Made by a program: the position numbers and the translations under genes. Shown here piece after piece: positions 7,127 through 9,004 of a stretch of DNA of 9,004 nt. The notes below the pieces were generated by a model. That model was given only the letters and a program-made list of their open reading frames with translations, did not search any database and was not told the DNA's origin. Source of the DNA: Candidatus Rokuibacteriota bacterium (GTDB lineage Bacteria; Methylomirabilota; Methylomirabilia; Rokubacteriales; CSP1-6); the NCBI GenBank assembly GCA_016206385.1, contig JACQRS010000102.1:1-9004 (forward strand), given 5' to 3'. Within the stretch, counting starts at the first letter, position 1. Every line of letters starts with the position of its first letter.

Positions 7127-7843
7127 TTACTCCGCCAGCTCCGCGATCAGCCGGGCGACGGAGTTGAGCGCCAGGCGCGTCGTGCCCCGCAGGGCCAGGG
7201 CGTGACGGATCGCGGTGGGGCGAGACAGGACCAAGGCCAGAGCGCGTCGGGTTCGCAGCTTCCCCTCCGGGGTCAACAGGCCGATGAGCTCGGCGGGAAC
7301 GTGCTGACCGGCGGGATCCGCGACCGCGCGCACGACCAGACAGGGGCACCCCTGCCGGGATGCCCAGGCGACAATCGCGGCGGACTCCATGTCCACAGCC
7401 CAGGCGCCCGTCTCCGCCCAGCGCGCGGCCTTTGCCTCCGGGGTGGCCACCAGCTCCGCGCTCGTCAGGAGGCAGCCCGTGCACGCATGACCCGCCGCGC
7501 TGACCGCGGCGCGATGCGCGCCGGGTGTCACGTTCAGCCGTTCTCCCCCAGGCCCGAGGACGCTCTCCGGGATGAGCAGATCCCCGACCCCGAGCTCCGG
7601 AGCCAGCGCTCCGCAGACACCGGCGGAGATCACGAGCGGTACCTGAAGGCCAGCGACGAGGGCGGACCAGCGGTCCGGCAGCAGGGTGGCGCGAACACCG
7701 ACGGGAGCCAGCCGGAGTCGCGGCCGGTTCGAGGACGGCTCGTAAGCGGAAAACGGATGGCCGGGCACGCGCCGCAGCTCGAGCTCGCGGGCCAGCGCCC
7801 GGGCTTCAAGCTCGACCGCAGTGAGGACGAGAATCCCCGTCAC
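7127..7843 (-). CDS. hpnG: Hopanoid-associated nucleoside phosphorylase HpnG
   Basis: The 238-residue protein is of the PNP/MTA-SAH nucleosidase superfamily. HpnG acts after HpnH, releasing adenine from adenosylhopane to give a (phospho)ribosylhopane. Seen: the N-terminal strand ILVLTAVELEA at 4-14, SAGVCGAL at 73-80, GDLLIP at 87-92, VDMESAA at 150-156, and VRAVADPA around D176, the position of the catalytic Asp in this superfamily. Although the frame is open to an ATG at 7915, I chose the GTG at 7843: it removes 24 non-conserved residues, has AGGGGAGGGA directly before it, and overlaps the stop of the preceding ORF as GTGA. The gene lies 18 bp before hpnA in the same operon. Confidence 0.9.
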   Translation of the reverse strand: MTGILVLTAVELEARALARELELRRVPGHPFSAYEPSSNRPRLRLAPVGVRATLLPDRWSALVAGLQVPLVISAGVCGALAPELGVGDLLIPESVLGPGGERLNVTPGAHRAAVSAAGHACTGCLLTSAELVATPEAKAARWAETGAWAVDMESAAIVAWASRQGCPCLVVRAVADPAGQHVPAELIGLLTPEGKLRTRRALALVLSRPTAIRHALALRGTTRLALNSVARLIAELAE

Positions 7844-8193
7844 TCCCTCCCCTGGCCGAGGGAAGGCGCATTCTGAGGCGTGTCCCGCTCCTTCCGCTCC
7901 AGCCAAGCGGCCCATGCGTGGCCTGCGGCCGCGTCCCTCCCGGTAAACCTGATGTTCTCGATTTCCGAGTACAGGATCTTCAGGGGCCCGTTCCCGGCCG
8001 GATCAAACATCTCGATGAAGGGCTCCCGCGCATCCGCGTTGCGGTTGAAGATGTACCCCTCCACCTCGGTCCCATCGCGCTTCACCACCGTCGTGTTGCC
8101 GCGGTAGTCAAAGGCCAGGTCGATGACCTGGGCCAGCGTCAGGGACTCGTCAAGCTCGGGTACCCACCCTTCCAATTCGGAGAAGGGCTCCAT
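7840..8193 (-). CDS. Uncharacterised 117-residue protein between hpnH and hpnG
   Basis: I do not recognise a named family. The frame is open upstream to 8454 only as a shadow of hpnH; the real start is the ATG at 8193, which shares one base with the hpnH stop (TAATG). No ribosome site precedes it, so it is probably translated by re-initiation. Its stop overlaps the hpnG start as GTGA. Seen: an acidic N-terminus, a short helix-like segment at 18-30, an alternating strand pattern at 34-49 (TTVVKRDG, VEGYIF) and 58-63, then LKILYSEIENIRFTGRD at 71-87, a Trp-containing segment AWAAWLERK at 93-101, and a polar tail. The strand pattern suggests a small SH3- or Sm-like beta barrel. There is no signal peptide, membrane helix or cysteine. 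It is a cytoplasmic accessory or regulator of hopanoid side-chain synthesis by position only. Confidence 0.8.
   Translation of the reverse strand: MEPFSELEGWVPELDESLTLAQVIDLAFDYRGNTTVVKRDGTEVEGYIFNRNADAREPFIEMFDPAGNGPLKILYSEIENIRFTGRDAAAGHAWAAWLERKERDTPQNAPSLGQGRE
7844..7853 (-). promoter_or_regulatory. Ribosome-binding site deciding the hpnG GTG start
   Basis: On the minus strand this reads AGGGGAGGGA, immediately before the GTG at 7843-7841. It is the purine-rich run that favours this GTG over the ATG 72 bases upstream, which lies inside the preceding gene. It sits within the last codons of the 117-residue ORF. Confidence 0.65.
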
Positions 8194-9004
8194 TACAGTT
8201 TGCCGGTGAGGGTGGCGACCACGGCGTCCTTGAAGCCTTTCCAGCTCGCAAAGGTCTCGTCCACCGCCGTGGGTTCGTAGCCGCAGTGGACCATACAATC
8301 CCGACACTTCGCGTTGCCGCTCTTGCGGCCGTAGTTCTCCCAGCGGGTCGTCTCGATCAGCTCCCGGAAGCTGTCGGCATATCCCTCCTGCAAGAGGTAG
8401 CACGGGCGCTGCCAGCCGAAGATGTTGAACGTGGGATTCCCCCACGGGGTGCACTCGTACTCGCGCTTGCCCATGAGGAACTGCAGGAACAGCGGCGACT
8501 GGTTGAACTTCCAGTGCCGCTTGGGATCGGACAGGATCGCCGCGAACAGCTCGCGCGTCTTCGGCCGTCCGAGAAAATGCTCCTGGTCCGGCGCCTTGGA
8601 GTAGCTGTATCCCGGCGAGACCATCATGCCTTCCACACCGAGGCGCATCATCTCGTCAAAAAACTCCCTGACCCGGGACGGGTCGACGCCGTCGAAGAGG
8701 GTGGTGTTGGTGGTGACCCTGAACCCCCGCCGCAGCGCCTCCCGGATCGCCTCGACGGCCTTGTCGTAGACCCCATCGCGGCACACCGCGGCGTCGTGCT
8801 CCTCGCGGAGGCCGTCCATGTGGACGCTGAAGCTCAGGTACTTGGACGGCTTGAACACGCCCTGCTCCAGCTTCTCCTTGACCAAGAGCGCGTTGGTACA
8901 GAGGTACACGTACCGCTTCCGCTCGACGAGGGCGTCCACCAGCTCGCCGATTTCCGGGTACATGAGCGGCTCGCCGCCGGGGATGCTCACGATGGGCGCC
9001 CCGC
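8193..9004 (-). CDS. hpnH: Radical SAM adenosylhopane synthase HpnH, N-terminus cut by window edge
   Basis: HpnH uses a [4Fe-4S] cluster and SAM to attach a 5'-deoxyadenosyl group to a hopene, giving adenosylhopane, the first C35 hopanoid intermediate. The frame stays open to the window edge, with Gly-Ala-Pro-Ile visible before the Val at 8990-8988, so that GTG is internal and not the start. Seen: SIPGGEP with the SAM-contacting GGEP at 8978-8967, the strand YVYLCTNALL, SFSVHMDGL, VTTNTTLFDG, VSPGYSYSKAPDQEHF, GWQRPCYLLQEGY, and a C-terminal C-x2-C-x3-C set (8306-8283) followed by GYEPTAV. These are hallmarks of HpnH. The N-terminal Cx3Cx2C cluster motif should lie just beyond 9004, with perhaps 50-70 residues missing. 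The TAA stop overlaps the next ATG. Confidence 0.95.
   Translation of the reverse strand, partial: GAPIVSIPGGEPLMYPEIGELVDALVERKRYVYLCTNALLVKEKLEQGVFKPSKYLSFSVHMDGLREEHDAAVCRDGVYDKAVEAIREALRRGFRVTTNTTLFDGVDPSRVREFFDEMMRLGVEGMMVSPGYSYSKAPDQEHFLGRPKTRELFAAILSDPKRHWKFNQSPLFLQFLMGKREYECTPWGNPTFNIFGWQRPCYLLQEGYADSFRELIETTRWENYGRKSGNAKCRDCMVHCGYEPTAVDETFASWKGFKDAVVATLTGKL

Noticed and set aside
6113..7876. A 587-codon plus-strand open frame opposite hpnA and hpnG
   Set aside because: It runs antisense to two well-recognised genes. Its translation is rich in Gly, Arg, His and Pro with no domain pattern, as expected for long GC-rich shadow frames.
8194..8454. An 87-codon N-terminal extension of the 117-residue ORF
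   Set aside because: It lies entirely inside hpnH in another frame, over the conserved cysteine segment, and reads like a shadow translation.
1..9004. A mobile element, defence system, CRISPR array or structural RNA
   Set aside because: No transposase, integrase, direct-repeat array, tRNA-like cloverleaf or rRNA segment was seen; nearly all bases are accounted for by housekeeping or hopanoid genes.

Overview
The window is GC-rich bacterial chromosome with almost no non-coding DNA. It contains nine recognisable protein genes plus one small gene of unknown function, and no rRNA, tRNA, CRISPR array, insertion sequence or phage gene. Gene content (a hopanoid cluster, the MEP-pathway enzyme IspH, an EF-G paralogue) points to a free-living Gram-negative-type bacterium. 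A high-GC soil or subsurface lineage such as Rokubacteria/NC10, Acidobacteria or a deltaproteobacterial group would fit, but the sequence does not fix the taxon.

Layout, right to left, because most genes are on the minus strand. From 9004 down to 3173 lies a compact operon: hpnH (5' end outside the window), an uncharacterised 117-residue ORF, hpnG, hpnA, hpnD and two zinc-dependent medium-chain dehydrogenases. Five of the six junctions are 1- or 4-base stop/start overlaps and the sixth is an 18-bp gap. After a 46-bp gap comes ispH (3126-2137), which has a good sigma70-type promoter of its own overlapping the end of the last dehydrogenase gene. A PaaI-type hotdog thioesterase (1704-2105, plus strand) converges on ispH. 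It is divergent from a gene for an EF-G-like GTPase (1515 to beyond 1, minus strand). The 188-bp divergent spacer holds a candidate promoter for each side and a 12-bp palindrome between them.

How the genes fit together: IspH makes IPP/DMAPP, and HpnD begins turning farnesyl diphosphate into squalene. Squalene-hopene cyclase, HpnC and HpnE are not in the window. HpnH joins a 5'-deoxyadenosyl group from SAM to a hopene, giving adenosylhopane, and HpnG removes the adenine to give a ribosylhopane species. The usual end product, bacteriohopanetetrol, then needs reduction of the ribose aldehyde, a step for which I know no established enzyme. The two coupled dehydrogenases have the polyol-dehydrogenase type of zinc site (Glu-Pro-Leu-Ala) and are plausible candidates. 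The small ORF wedged between hpnH and hpnG is the other undescribed component of this otherwise recognisable pathway.
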